Positions 43,901-54,185 of a DNA stretch of 64,000 bases are shown in pieces. The notes below the pieces were generated by a model. It was not told the DNA's origin and made no database searches. It saw only the letters and a list, made by a program, of their open reading frames with translations. The translations under genes and the position numbers were made by a program. Every line of letters begins with the position of its first letter. Position 1 is the stretch's first letter. The stretch spans positions 15,611-79,610 of the forward strand of contig JBDIVS010000015.1 of the NCBI GenBank assembly GCA_039794245.1, given 5' to 3'. This DNA is from DAITQM01 sp039794245 (lineage in GTDB: Bacteria; Pseudomonadota; Gammaproteobacteria; Xanthomonadales; Wenzhouxiangellaceae).

Positions 43901-44519
43901 TCCCACTGCTTGTACGCACACGGTTTCAGGATCTATTTCACTCCCCTCTCCGGGGTTCTTTTCGCCTTTCCCTCACGGTACTGGTTCACTATCGGTCGGC
44001 AGAGAGTATTTAGCCTTGGAAGATGGTCCTCCCATGTTCAGACAGGGTTTCACGTGCCCCGCCCTACTCGATTTCATCCAGTCATTCATTTCGCATACCG
44101 GGCTATCACCGTCTATGGCCGAACTTTCCAGATCGTTCTGCTATGCATGACTGAACTTAAGGGCTAATCCCCGTTCGCTCGTCGCTACTGAGGGAATCTC
44201 GGTTGATTTCTTTTCCTCCAGGTACTTAGATATTTCAGTTCCCTGGGTTCGCTTCTACACCCTATGGATTCAGGTGCAGATACCGCTTGCGCGGTGGGTT
44301 TCCCCATTCGGACATCTCCGGATCGAAGCGTATTGCCGGCTCCCCGGAGCTTTTCGCAGGCTGTCACGTCCTTCATCGCCTTCTGCCGCCAAGGCATCCA
44401 CCGTGTGCGCTTAGTCACTTGATCATATAACCTGAAAGCGACTCAACTGAGTTGTTTCACTCCACGTCATATTTGACTAATGCTAATTTGCTGACACGAC
44501 TGGATCGCACGGATCGCTC

Positions 44520-44543
44520 CGCGCGTCCAAGACGCTCTTGACT
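44520..44543 (-). other. Left half of the 23S processing stalk
   Basis: The 24-bp partner of 39991-40014, beginning CGCGCGTCCAAGACGC. Perfect complementarity across the 23S gene. Confidence 0.75.
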
Positions 44544-44558
44544 TAAACTCTCCTGATT

Positions 44559-44568
44559 GTTAAAGAAC
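44559..44568 (-). promoter_or_regulatory. boxA-like antitermination site in the 16S-23S spacer
   Basis: On the minus strand GTTCTTTAAC, close to the boxA consensus, between tRNA-Ala and 23S. Confidence 0.6.
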
Positions 44569-44626
44569 GACCTGTCCCGGCTCGCCCCGGACGACGCAGG
44601 CTCAAAGGCCGCATCGTACCGGGCTT

Positions 44627-44702
44627 TGGTGGAGCCAGGCGGGATCGAACCGCCGACCTCCTGCTTGCAAAGCAGGCGCTCTCCCGGCTGAGCTATGGCC
44701 CC
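44627..44702 (-). tRNA. tRNA-Ala (TGC)
   Basis: 76 nt including an encoded CCA. The minus strand begins GGGGCCATAGCTCAGC, has TGC in the anticodon loop CTTTGCAAG, and ends with GGTTCGATCC and the acceptor GGCTCCACCA. Second tRNA of the rRNA spacer. Confidence 0.97.
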
Positions 44703-44818
44703 GTCTGGATTCTGGAAACTGGTGTCTGGATGCTGGGGCCGCACGCCGCTACGCGACGCCTTCAAAAATGTCACGCACGGCGCGAAACAACCCTGGTCTC
44801 CAGTCTCCAGTCTCTAGC
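44703..44818. repeat. Spacer sequence with CTGGAAACT/TCTCCAG repeat units
   Basis: Between the two tRNAs lie short units such as CTGGATTCTGGAAACTGG (44704-44721) and CTGGTCTCCAGTCTCCAGTC (from about 44798), resembling the arms of the helix-45 intervening sequence. Confidence 0.55.
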
Positions 44819-44895
<77 letters not shown>

Positions 44896-45004
44896 GGCGA
44901 CAATCGATTTCCGAGCACCGGGAATGCCGGTCATTGCAGTTCGTTCAATAGATTAATGCAGGTAACTTGTGCGGGCGCCCGGGCGGGCGCGACCGTATCT
45001 CGTT

Positions 45005-46551
<1,547 letters not shown>

Positions 46552-46690
46552 AAAGTTTCCGGCACCGGTAAACCGTTGCCGTTTCCTATCGCTTCCAAGC
46601 TGACCCCTTACACAAAGTCATTGCGTATCGGGTCGTCTCGGATGGGTCGAAGCCACATCCGGACGCCCACACAAGTCACCTACATTCGTC

Positions 46691-46701
46691 TTTTAAAGAA
46701 C
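46691..46701 (-). promoter_or_regulatory. boxA-like site in the rRNA leader
   Basis: TTCTTTAAAAG on the minus strand, about 140 bp ahead of 16S, at the place expected for rRNA antitermination. Confidence 0.55.
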
Positions 46702-46745
46702 AGAAACTCGTCTCCCACCGGGGCATTTCGCCGGGCGGGCTGATC

Positions 46746-46773
46746 ATTATAACTGATCGGGATGGCAAGTCAA
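46746..46773 (-). promoter_or_regulatory. rRNA operon promoter
   Basis: On the minus strand TTGACT, a 16-bp spacer, then TATAAT, about 195 bp upstream of 16S. It is the strongest sigma-70-type match in this region. An A+T-rich tract upstream could act as an UP element. Confidence 0.8.
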
Positions 46774-46863
46774 CTACTAAATCGCCGTTTCGGCGGATTT
46801 TTTCGCTGGCCTGCCGGCGCCGAAACCGGCGAAGCGCGCATTATAAGCATTGCCGGGCCGCTG

Positions 46864-48183
46864 TCAAGCAGCCGGCAGACGGCGGCGCAGGTCGGCGGCG
46901 CGGCGGCGCAGGCCGTCCAGGTCGAGAGCGCCGCAGGCGCCGGGCGAGACCCTGGCGGCGAGACTGGCGGCAACGCCGGCGGCCGCCGCCGTCCCGGGTA
47001 GCCGGCCGGCCGCCTTGCGGTAGGCGTCGCGAAACGGGGTGCCGCTCCGGGCCTGGTCGATGGCCCGGTCGGTGGCCAGCATTTCCGGCGTGATCGCCTC
47101 TTGCATCGCCGCCCGCTCGAATTCGAGCGCGGCGAGCAGGCGGGCCGTCAGGGATAGCGCCGGAAGCCCGCGGCCGAAGGCCCTGAGCAGCGGCGCCTTG
47201 GTGTTTTGTAGGTCACGGTGGTAGCCGCCGGGCAGGGCGAGGAGATTTTCGATTTCACCGGCCGCGGCCTGCACCGTGGCATGGCAGGCGCGCAGCATTT
47301 CAACGATATCGGGATTGGCCTTGTTCGGCATCAGCGACGAGCCGGTGGTCCAGGCCGGCGGCAGCGTGACGAAGCCGAACTCGGCGGTGGTGTACAAACT
47401 GAGATCCCAGGCCAGCCGCCTGAGGTCGAGCGTTGCCTGGCCGAGGGCCTGGACGGCCAGCAGCTCGAATTTGCCGCGGCCGGTCTGGGCGTAGAGCGGA
47501 TTGTGGATGACCCCGGCAAAACCCAGCTCGGCCGCGACACCGGCCCGGTCGAGCGGCAGGTTGACGCCGTAGCCGGCGGCGCTGCCGAGCGGCGATCGGT
47601 CGAGATGCGCCCGCACGGCGAGTGCCACCTCGCCATTATCGACAAATGCTTCACCGTAGGACGCCAGCCACAGGCCGAGGCTCGACGGCACGGCGCGCTG
47701 CATATGGGTGTAGCCAGGGAGCGGCGTGGCGGGATCGGCGGCGGCGCGGTCCAATGCCGCATCGGCGACGTCGAGACAGACGGCCGCCAGGTCGCCGAGC
47801 CGGTCTTTGAGGTACAGCCTGAGCGCGACCAGCACCTGGTCGTTGCGGCTGCGCCCGGTATGGATTTTCCGGCCGAGCGCGCCGAGTCGCTCGACCAGCG
47901 CCTGCTCGATCGCGCTGTGCCCGTCCTCGTGAGGCGGGGCGCAGGTGAAACGACCGGCCCGGCACTCGGCCAGCAATTCGGACAAGGCGCGTTCGACCGC
48001 CGCCGCTTCCTCGGTGCTCAAAATCCCGATCCGCGCCAGGCCGGCGGCGTGTGCCGCGCTCGCCTCGAAATCGTAGGGCAGCAACAGCCGATCGAGGACG
48101 ACATCGTCAGCCGCCAGATAGGCCATCATCTCGCCGTCCGGCTCGGACCCGCCGTCCTTACTCCATAAATAATGTCCGCTCAT
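46864..48183 (-). CDS. argH: Argininosuccinate lyase
   Basis: Splits argininosuccinate to arginine and fumarate; the last step of the pathway. The 439-residue protein has the fumarase-superfamily signature TTGSSLMPNKANPDIVE near residue 270, the HTGRSRNDQV motif near 107 and TPLPGYTHMQRAVPSS near 153 with the general-acid His. The ATG overlaps the end of argC (ATGA). It is the last gene of a six-gene arginine operon. Confidence 0.95.
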   Translation of the reverse strand: MSGHYLWSKDGGSEPDGEMMAYLAADDVVLDRLLLPYDFEASAAHAAGLARIGILSTEEAAAVERALSELLAECRAGRFTCAPPHEDGHSAIEQALVERLGALGRKIHTGRSRNDQVLVALRLYLKDRLGDLAAVCLDVADAALDRAAADPATPLPGYTHMQRAVPSSLGLWLASYGEAFVDNGEVALAVRAHLDRSPLGSAAGYGVNLPLDRAGVAAELGFAGVIHNPLYAQTGRGKFELLAVQALGQATLDLRRLAWDLSLYTTAEFGFVTLPPAWTTGSSLMPNKANPDIVEMLRACHATVQAAAGEIENLLALPGGYHRDLQNTKAPLLRAFGRGLPALSLTARLLAALEFERAAMQEAITPEMLATDRAIDQARSGTPFRDAYRKAAGRLPGTAAAAGVAASLAARVSPGACGALDLDGLRRRAADLRRRLPAA

Positions 48184-49121
48184 GGCAAAACCCCCACCCA
48201 TTCGTCCACGCCCAGCGCCAGGTTCAGATTCTGGATGGCCTGGCTGGCGGCGCCTTTCAACAGGTTGTCGAGTGCGACGGTGACGGCGAGGCGCCGACGG
48301 TCGCGCGGATCGACGCTCGCCCCGCCGATCACCGCGCCGCGGCTGCCGGCCATCGATGCCGGTTCGGCCGGCTCGGCGGTGATGGCGATCAACGGTTCGG
48401 CACCGTAACACGCCCGGTAGATCTCCTGCGGTTCGGCAGGCGCCTTTGCAGTCAATTCGATGCTGGCGGTGACCACCAGGCCGCGGAAAAACGGTGCCAC
48501 GTGCGGCATCAGCACCACTTCCCGGCCGAGCTCGCGGCCGACTTCCAACTGGTGCAGGTGGCCGGTCAGTTGATAAGGCAGCACATTATCGGCGAGGCGG
48601 GCCGGATCGTTGCGCGGCGAGGGCGTACTGCCCGCCCCGGAATAACCGGAAACGCCGAACAGCCGCGGCACCCCGGCCAGGCGATCACGCCACGGCCAAA
48701 GGGCGAGCAGCGCCGCGGTTGCGTAACAGCCGGGATTGGCGATGCGCCTGGCGCCGGCGAGAGCGGCACGGTGATGTTCGGGCAGGCCGTAAATCCAGGC
48801 CGGGTCGAGGCGGTGATCGGCCGACAGATCGAGGATCACCGCGGCCGGATCGTGCGCTGCGATCCGCGCCGCCCAGGCGGCGGCTTCGCCATTGGGCAGC
48901 GCCAGCACCCAGGCAGCGACCGGGGCGGCAAACAATTCAGCTTCGTCGAAGCTGCAAAAACGCAGATCGCCGCGGTATTCGGGCACACTCGCGGCCACTG
49001 GCTCGCCGGCCGCCTGGCGCGCAGCGGCCAGGGCCAGTTCGAAGCGCGGATGGCCGGCGATCAGCGCGATCAACTCGCGGCCGGTATGGCCGCGGGCGCC
49101 GAGCAGTGCGATACCGCTCAT
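48180..49121 (-). CDS. argC: N-acetyl-gamma-glutamyl-phosphate reductase
   Basis: NADPH-dependent reduction of N-acetylglutamyl-phosphate to the semialdehyde. 313 residues: Rossmann start MSGIALLGARGHTGRELI, catalytic Cys in IANPGCYATAALLAL near 130, and the active-site His in LMPHVAPFFRGL near 200. The start overlaps the stop of the upstream NAGS/K gene (ATGA). Length is of the short type found with the Xanthomonas-like cluster. Confidence 0.95.
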   Translation of the reverse strand: MSGIALLGARGHTGRELIALIAGHPRFELALAAARQAAGEPVAASVPEYRGDLRFCSFDEAELFAAPVAAWVLALPNGEAAAWAARIAAHDPAAVILDLSADHRLDPAWIYGLPEHHRAALAGARRIANPGCYATAALLALWPWRDRLAGVPRLFGVSGYSGAGSTPSPRNDPARLADNVLPYQLTGHLHQLEVGRELGREVVLMPHVAPFFRGLVVTASIELTAKAPAEPQEIYRACYGAEPLIAITAEPAEPASMAGSRGAVIGGASVDPRDRRRLAVTVALDNLLKGAASQAIQNLNLALGVDEWVGVLP

Positions 49122-50458
49122 GCTTCGGCTTCCGCCGGCTGCCAGCACAGGGGGCGTTGCAGCGCGTCTTCGAGGCACACCCCGGCAGCGGCGGACTGGA
49201 CACCGTAACAAAACGCCAGCCAGCGCCCGCCGCGAACAACGCGCTCGGCTTGCCTGAGATACCAGGGGTTGATCGGATTGTCGGCCCGCGAGCGCCAGTA
49301 AAGCTGCGGCGCCTCGGCCCGGATCTGCCGCCACAAGGCGGCGCCGAGCCCTTCGCCCTGGGCTTCTCGCGTCACCGCGAACTTGTCCATGTACACCGCG
49401 CCGCCAACCCCCTCGGTCAGCACCGCCGCCGCCGACCACGAGGCGTTGCGCACCAGGCGCGGCGCCTTGAGGCCGGCAAAATAGTCGGCACTCAGCCGGC
49501 GGCCGAAACACGATTCGATCAAGGCGGCGAGCCGCGGCTGGTCTTCGGGCTGCAACGGCGCCGAAGGCCAGATGGTCTCGCCGCGGCGGATCAGCGTTCC
49601 GGCACCGGCATGGGTGAACAGCTCGCGCGTCAGATGCGCCGCCGAGGTAATCGATACCGAGGCCGAAGTCGGCAGGTGATCGAGCAGCGTTTTGATCTCC
49701 TGCAATTTCAGGCGCATCCCCGAATGGACCCAGTCGCTGGCCATCAACCGCGCGTAGTCGGTGGCCAGGTTGATCGCCTCGATGACCCGGCCGTCCGGGT
49801 CGAGCAGGCCGCCAGTCGGCGTCAGGTAGATGATCTTGTAAGGCCGGAACGCCTCGACCAGCGCCCGCGCCGCGCTGTCGGCGTTCAGGTTCAGCACCTG
49901 GCCGCTGTCCGATTCGCCGAGGCAGGCGATGATCGGCAGGGCATGCGCCTCGATCGCCGCCTGCACGACTTCGGCCCTGACTTCACGGACCTTGCCGACC
50001 AGCCCGTAACGTTCGGCGTCGAGCGCGTCGCAGTCGAACACGCCGTGGGTCAGCCCGCGGGTCCGGACGCCGCGCCGTTCCAGCGCCTCGACCAGTTTGG
50101 CGTTCTGCCGGTAGATCACCGGCCGGACGACCTTCATCACCTCAGGTGTCGTCACGCGCAGGCCGTCGATGACCCGCGATGCGACACCGGCCGCGGCGAG
50201 CGCCGTATCGAGCTGCGGCCCGGCGCCGTGCACGGTGATCGGATACAGCCCGGCGTGGCGCAAAAAGGCCAAAGCCCCGGCCAGCTCGTCGGCTTCGGCA
50301 TCGAGCACGCCGCCGCCGACTTTGATCACCGCGAACTGGAACTGGTCGATGGCACTGAAACGTTGCAGGTATTGGCGGGCCTCGCGGCTCGAACCGAGCA
50401 TGCTGAGCAGCTCGACGATGATCTTGCGGATCGCCGCATCGCGGGCCGATTCATGCAT
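49118..50458 (-). CDS. argB: Bifunctional N-acetylglutamate synthase/kinase (ArgA/ArgB fusion type)
   Basis: A 446-residue protein: N-terminal amino-acid-kinase domain (FQFAVIKVGGGVLDAEADEL near 42, PITVHGAGPQLD near 73, NLNADSAARALVEAF near 188) and a C-terminal GNAT acetyltransferase domain (about 290-440, with DKFAVTREAQGEGLGAALW). This is the fused NAGS/K of xanthomonads and Maricaulis, doing both the first and the second step. It is long for a kinase alone and has both domains intact. The start MHESARDAAIRK overlaps argE' by 8 bp. Confidence 0.85.
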   Translation of the reverse strand: MHESARDAAIRKIIVELLSMLGSSREARQYLQRFSAIDQFQFAVIKVGGGVLDAEADELAGALAFLRHAGLYPITVHGAGPQLDTALAAAGVASRVIDGLRVTTPEVMKVVRPVIYRQNAKLVEALERRGVRTRGLTHGVFDCDALDAERYGLVGKVREVRAEVVQAAIEAHALPIIACLGESDSGQVLNLNADSAARALVEAFRPYKIIYLTPTGGLLDPDGRVIEAINLATDYARLMASDWVHSGMRLKLQEIKTLLDHLPTSASVSITSAAHLTRELFTHAGAGTLIRRGETIWPSAPLQPEDQPRLAALIESCFGRRLSADYFAGLKAPRLVRNASWSAAAVLTEGVGGAVYMDKFAVTREAQGEGLGAALWRQIRAEAPQLYWRSRADNPINPWYLRQAERVVRGGRWLAFCYGVQSAAAGVCLEDALQRPLCWQPAEAEA

Positions 50459-51563
50459 CGCTTTGTCCTCCGGCCATCCGGGAATACAGGCGATAGGCCA
50501 GGGCCAGTTGCGCCACGGCGACCCATTCGTCGGCGGCGTGTGCCTGGCGGATATCGCCCGGCCCGAGCACCAGGGCCGGGACGCCGGTCGCCGAGAACAA
50601 CGAAGCTTCGGTCCAGAACTGTACCGGGTCGCCACACGGCAGGCCGTGCGTCGCCGCGAACCGGCGGGCGGCTTCGTCGTTTTGCCCCGGCGCCGGCAGC
50701 GGCGGGCCGGTGAACGGTTCATCCCAGCCCCCCTTGCGGCCGCCGGCGGTGCCGGTCAGGCGGGTGTGCCAGGCGGCGCAATCCTCGCCCGGCCGCGGCC
50801 GGGCGCTCCAGTGCAGCTTCACCTCGCCGGCGATCACGTTGCTTTTGACCCCGCCTTCGATCCGCCCGATATTCAGGCAGATGCCGTGGAAGCCGGCGAT
50901 CTCGCGATCCTGCTCGGCGCGCGCCAGTGCCAGCGCCTCGCCGGCCCAGCCCACCGCCTGGTGAATCGCGTTGTCGGCCAGGGCCCGCGCTTCGGATGAA
51001 TGGCCGGGCTCGCCCGTGAATCGGCCGTGCGCCGACAGAAAACCGCGGTGTGCCAAAATCGCGTGGCAGCCGGTCGGCTCGGCGACGATCACCTGACGGT
51101 AGGCGGCGGCCTGACCGGCGGCACAGAAGCGCTTGACGCAGCAGCCGCCGGAGCCTTCCTCGTCGGTCGTGAACAACAGAGCGAGCGGCAGCGCCGGCAG
51201 GGCGGCGGCGAGATGTAACAGGATCGCGGCGGCGCCTTTGATGTCGCAGGCGCCGAGGCCGGCGACGCGGTCGGCGCTACGGTGCAATTCCCACGGCGGC
51301 ATCGTCCAGGCCGGCGTCGCCGGCACGGTATCGAGGTGGACGTTGAACAACACCTCGGGCGCACCGCGCCGGGCGTAAATCGTGACGTGGCCGGCGCCGT
51401 GATCGGTCACCTCGAACGTGAAACCGAGCGGCACCAGCACGCCGCGTAGATAGGTCACCAGCGGCCCGCCGGCGGCGATGTTGCGCGGCGGATTGGAGGT
51501 ATCGATCGCAACCAGCGCCGCCAGATGTTCGAGGAGCGGAGCGAGCAGTGCGGCGTCGTTCAT
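50451..51563 (-). CDS. argE: N-acetylcitrulline deacetylase (ArgE', M20 family)
   Basis: A 370-residue zinc deacetylase. Metal-site motifs: LFNVHLDTVPATP near 72, GLGACDIKGAAA near 104, LFTTDEEGSGG near 130 and VAEPTGCHAILAHRG near 160; C-terminal FWTEASLFSATGVPALVLGPGDIRQAHAADEW near 316-347 carries the last ligand His. The sequence pattern is that of the Xanthomonas acetylcitrulline deacetylase rather than E. coli ArgE, agreeing with the acetylornithine carbamoyltransferase in the same operon. Start overlaps argG stop by 4 bp. Confidence 0.85.
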   Translation of the reverse strand: MNDAALLAPLLEHLAALVAIDTSNPPRNIAAGGPLVTYLRGVLVPLGFTFEVTDHGAGHVTIYARRGAPEVLFNVHLDTVPATPAWTMPPWELHRSADRVAGLGACDIKGAAAILLHLAAALPALPLALLFTTDEEGSGGCCVKRFCAAGQAAAYRQVIVAEPTGCHAILAHRGFLSAHGRFTGEPGHSSEARALADNAIHQAVGWAGEALALARAEQDREIAGFHGICLNIGRIEGGVKSNVIAGEVKLHWSARPRPGEDCAAWHTRLTGTAGGRKGGWDEPFTGPPLPAPGQNDEAARRFAATHGLPCGDPVQFWTEASLFSATGVPALVLGPGDIRQAHAADEWVAVAQLALAYRLYSRMAGGQSDA

Positions 51564-52783
51564 TTCACATTCTCCCGTTCGTCACAGGCCACCCGGTGGT
51601 GCAGCAGCGACGACAGCCCGGTCAGTTTGATGAAGCCCTCGGCCTCGGCGGCGCTCCATGCCGCGCGTTGAGCATATACCGCATCTTTGGAACGGAGCAG
51701 ATACGGGCTGGCAAGCGCTGTGGCCTGGACCGCGCCGCCGTCGGTGGCCAGCGTCACCTCGCCGCTGAAGCGCTCGCTGGCGGCGGCGAGATAGGCATCG
51801 AGGTCGCGTTTCAGCGGTTCATAGAAAAATCCGCTATAGACGAGCTCGGCCCAGCGCTCGGCGACCTGACGGCGGAAGGCGTTTTGAAAGCGGGTCGAAA
51901 CTGCATCGCCGAGCGCCTCGGCAGCGGTCAAAAGACCGGTCAGGCCGGGACACTCGAATAAGATCCGGCCTTTGAGCCCGATCGTCACATCGCCGGTGTA
52001 GATGAACCGGCCGACACCATAGGCACCGAGCGCGGCGTTCAGGCGGGCGAGCAGTTCCGGGCCGGGGAGCGGCTCGCCATCGAGCGCCACCGGCACGCCG
52101 CGCTCGAACGCAAGCCGCACGGTAAGCGGCGCCGCCGGCCACTCGGCCCGCGGCCGGCACCAGCGCCTCGCATCGTCGGCCGGGGCTTCGAAACGGTCGA
52201 TTTCGCTGCCCGAGATCGTCACGCCGAGCAGGTTCTCGTTGATCGAATAGCGCTTTTGTCGCTCCGGCACCGCAAAACCGAGCTCGCGGAGTGCGGCTTC
52301 TTCGTGCGTTCTGACGTCCTCGACCCGGCCCAATAGGTCGCGAATCGGCGCGACGATCGCCCAATCGCCGAGACTGCGCGCCGTCTGGTCGAATCGCAAT
52401 TGATCGTTGCCCATCCCGGTGCAACCGTGGGCGAATGCCGCGGCGCCGAGGCGGCCAGCCAGTTCCAGACAGCGTTTGACGATCAGATAACGATCGGAGC
52501 AGAGCAGCGGGTATTGGCCCTGGAAACGGGCCTGGGCGCGGAGCAGCGGCACGATGAACTCGTCCCACAGGTCCTGGCCGATATCCAGCTCGTGGTGTTC
52601 GACGGCGCCGAGTTCACGCGCCCGGTGGGCGATCGCGGCGCGCTCTTTGGCGCTCGTCCCGCCGCTGTCGGCGAATGCCGTGTGGACACGATAGCCGCGG
52701 CGGCGAAGTTCGAGCACACAGTAGCTGGTATCTAGCCCACCGGAAAAAGCGAGCACGGCGAGTGGTGCGGGGCGGTCAGGCAT
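51560..52783 (-). CDS. argG: Argininosuccinate synthase
   Basis: Joins citrulline and aspartate with ATP. 407 residues: N-type ATP pyrophosphatase loop LAFSGGLDTSYC near residue 12, HGCTGMGNDQLRFDQ near 117, and YSINENLLGVTISGSEID near 182. Its start overlaps argF' by 8 bp. With argH it completes arginine synthesis. Confidence 0.95.
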   Translation of the reverse strand: MPDRPAPLAVLAFSGGLDTSYCVLELRRRGYRVHTAFADSGGTSAKERAAIAHRARELGAVEHHELDIGQDLWDEFIVPLLRAQARFQGQYPLLCSDRYLIVKRCLELAGRLGAAAFAHGCTGMGNDQLRFDQTARSLGDWAIVAPIRDLLGRVEDVRTHEEAALRELGFAVPERQKRYSINENLLGVTISGSEIDRFEAPADDARRWCRPRAEWPAAPLTVRLAFERGVPVALDGEPLPGPELLARLNAALGAYGVGRFIYTGDVTIGLKGRILFECPGLTGLLTAAEALGDAVSTRFQNAFRRQVAERWAELVYSGFFYEPLKRDLDAYLAAASERFSGEVTLATDGGAVQATALASPYLLRSKDAVYAQRAAWSAAEAEGFIKLTGLSSLLHHRVACDERENVK

Positions 52784-53789
52784 CGGTCACTCCAAGCAAT
52801 TGCAACATCAGCGCTTTTTGGACATGCAGGCGATTTTCGGCCTCGTCGAGGGCTACACAATACGGCGCGTTTATGACCGAATCGGTCGCCTTGACGTTGC
52901 GCCGAAGCGGCAGGCAGTGGCTGAACAGGGCGCGGTTGGTCAAGGCCATCTTTTCCTCATCGACGATGAAGTGCCGGAAATTCCGGCGCAGCGCCCACTC
53001 CCGTTCCGGGTCGCCGTAAAACGGCAACGCCCCCCAGCTTTTGGCGTAAACCACATCGGCGCCGCGATAGCCGTCGGCGATCTCCGTCGTCAGCCGCAGG
53101 CTGCCGCCCGCCGCCTCGGCGTTGCCGGCTGCCTGCGCCATGAAGCGCTCATCGAGGCTGTACGCCTCGTCGGGCACCAAAAGCGTGACGTGCATCCCGA
53201 AACGGGTCGCGATCAACAGCGCCGAATTGGCCACTGCGGTATTGAGCGGCTTGGGGTGCCAGGTCCAGGTGAGCGTCAGCCGTTTGCCGGCCGGCTCGCC
53301 CAGATGCTCGATCAACGTCTGCATCAGTGCCAGTTCCTGGCACGGATGAACGATGGTTTCCATGTTGATCACCGGCACCTTAGCGTGCCGGGCCAGCGCC
53401 TTGATCAGCCCGTCCTCGCGATCCTGCCGCCAGTCGGTAAACGACGGGAAGGCGCGCAGCGCGATCAGATCGCAATAGCGCGACAGCACGCCGGCGGCCT
53501 CGGCGATGTGCTCCTCGGCCGCCCCGTCCATCACCGCCCCGTCGCGAAACTCGAGCCCCCAGGCGTCCTTGCCCGGCTGCAAGACGATCGCCACACCGCC
53601 GAGCTGGCGCATGCCGAGTTCGAACGACGTGCGGGTGCGCAGCGACGGATTCAGAAACAACAGCGCGATCGACCGGTCACGCAGGCGGTCGTTCCATGGC
53701 GTCTTTTTCAGCCGCGCCGCCTGGGCCAACAGCGCCCTGAGGTCGGCCTGCGGCCAGTCCTGGGTGTTGAGAAAATCTTGTTTGTTCAT
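52776..53789 (-). CDS. argF: N-acetylornithine carbamoyltransferase (ArgF')
   Basis: A 337-residue carbamoyltransferase of the acetylornithine-specific class. It has the carbamoyl-phosphate motif SLRTRTSFELG at 49-59, HPCQELALMQ at 148-157, HPKPLNTAVANSALLIATR at 178-196 (the Pro-rich loop) and HCLPLRRNVKATD at 291-303. Glu92, Glu144 and Lys300 stand where the Xanthomonas enzyme has Glu92, Glu144 and the carboxylated Lys302. These features separate it from ornithine or succinylornithine carbamoyltransferases. First gene of the operon, preceded by a terminator-like hairpin. Confidence 0.92.
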   Translation of the reverse strand: MNKQDFLNTQDWPQADLRALLAQAARLKKTPWNDRLRDRSIALLFLNPSLRTRTSFELGMRQLGGVAIVLQPGKDAWGLEFRDGAVMDGAAEEHIAEAAGVLSRYCDLIALRAFPSFTDWRQDREDGLIKALARHAKVPVINMETIVHPCQELALMQTLIEHLGEPAGKRLTLTWTWHPKPLNTAVANSALLIATRFGMHVTLLVPDEAYSLDERFMAQAAGNAEAAGGSLRLTTEIADGYRGADVVYAKSWGALPFYGDPEREWALRRNFRHFIVDEEKMALTNRALFSHCLPLRRNVKATDSVINAPYCVALDEAENRLHVQKALMLQLLGVTDA

Positions 53790-53803
53790 CGTTTCGTCAG
53801 GCT

Positions 53804-53831
53804 CAAAAAAAAACCCAGCCGGGGCTGGGTT
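53804..53831 (-). terminator. Intrinsic terminator in the arg leader (candidate attenuator)
   Basis: On the minus strand AACCCAGCC pairs with GGCTGGGTT over a minimal loop and runs straight into nine T residues. It stands only about 15 bp upstream of the argF' start codon and about 24 bp after the stop of the Arg-rich leader ORF, on the same strand. Confidence 0.8.
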
Positions 53832-53854
53832 CGTTTCAGATCTTGGCGGTAAGG

Positions 53855-53953
53855 CTACAAGACTCGAACATGACCCCCAGCACGGCAGGCGCCGGCGCGC
53901 AGCGGTCGGCGCGGCAGAGCGAGCGGTCGGAGCATCGGGGTCTTGCGGTTCAT
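53855..53953 (-). CDS. Arg-rich leader peptide of the arginine operon (32 aa)
   Basis: A 32-codon ORF beginning MNRKTPMLRP and ending RVL, with seven arginines (positions 3, 9, 15, 16, 19, 24, 30), about 22 percent. It lies between a good promoter and the leader terminator, the layout of an amino-acid attenuator in which stalling at scarce Arg codons would prevent terminator formation. Its ATG coincides with the expected transcription start, so it may be leaderless. No family similarity is expected for such peptides. Confidence 0.6.
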   Translation of the reverse strand: MNRKTPMLRPLALPRRPLRAGACRAGGHVRVL

Positions 53954-53960
53954 GCCTGGC

Positions 53961-53989
53961 ACTATGACACGGACGCGCGGCGGATGCAA
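53961..53989 (-). promoter_or_regulatory. Promoter of the arginine operon
   Basis: On the minus strand TTGCAT (53984-53989), a 17-bp spacer, then CATAGT (53961-53966). The -10 box ends 7 bp before the leader ATG, so transcription should start at or next to that A. Confidence 0.6.
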
Positions 53990-54185
53990 GCAGCGCCGTC
54001 CACACATCACTTGGCGATTCCGGGCGCTCCCGCCTGTCGGCCTGTGCCGCCACTGAAAGGCGGGGATGGCGCCGGGCGCAAGCCGCGATGCAGTCACTTT
54101 TCACCACACCTTCGGCCACCGGCCGGTTTTTTTCAAACCCTCCGCCGTGCTATCTTTTCGCTCTTTTTCGGGAAGTGGACGCGAA

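Noticed and set aside
43746..44167. ORFs of about 100-130 codons inside the 23S gene on the plus strand
   Set aside because: They run antisense to conserved rRNA and have no family similarity; the same holds for ORFs across 45-46.5 kb in 16S.
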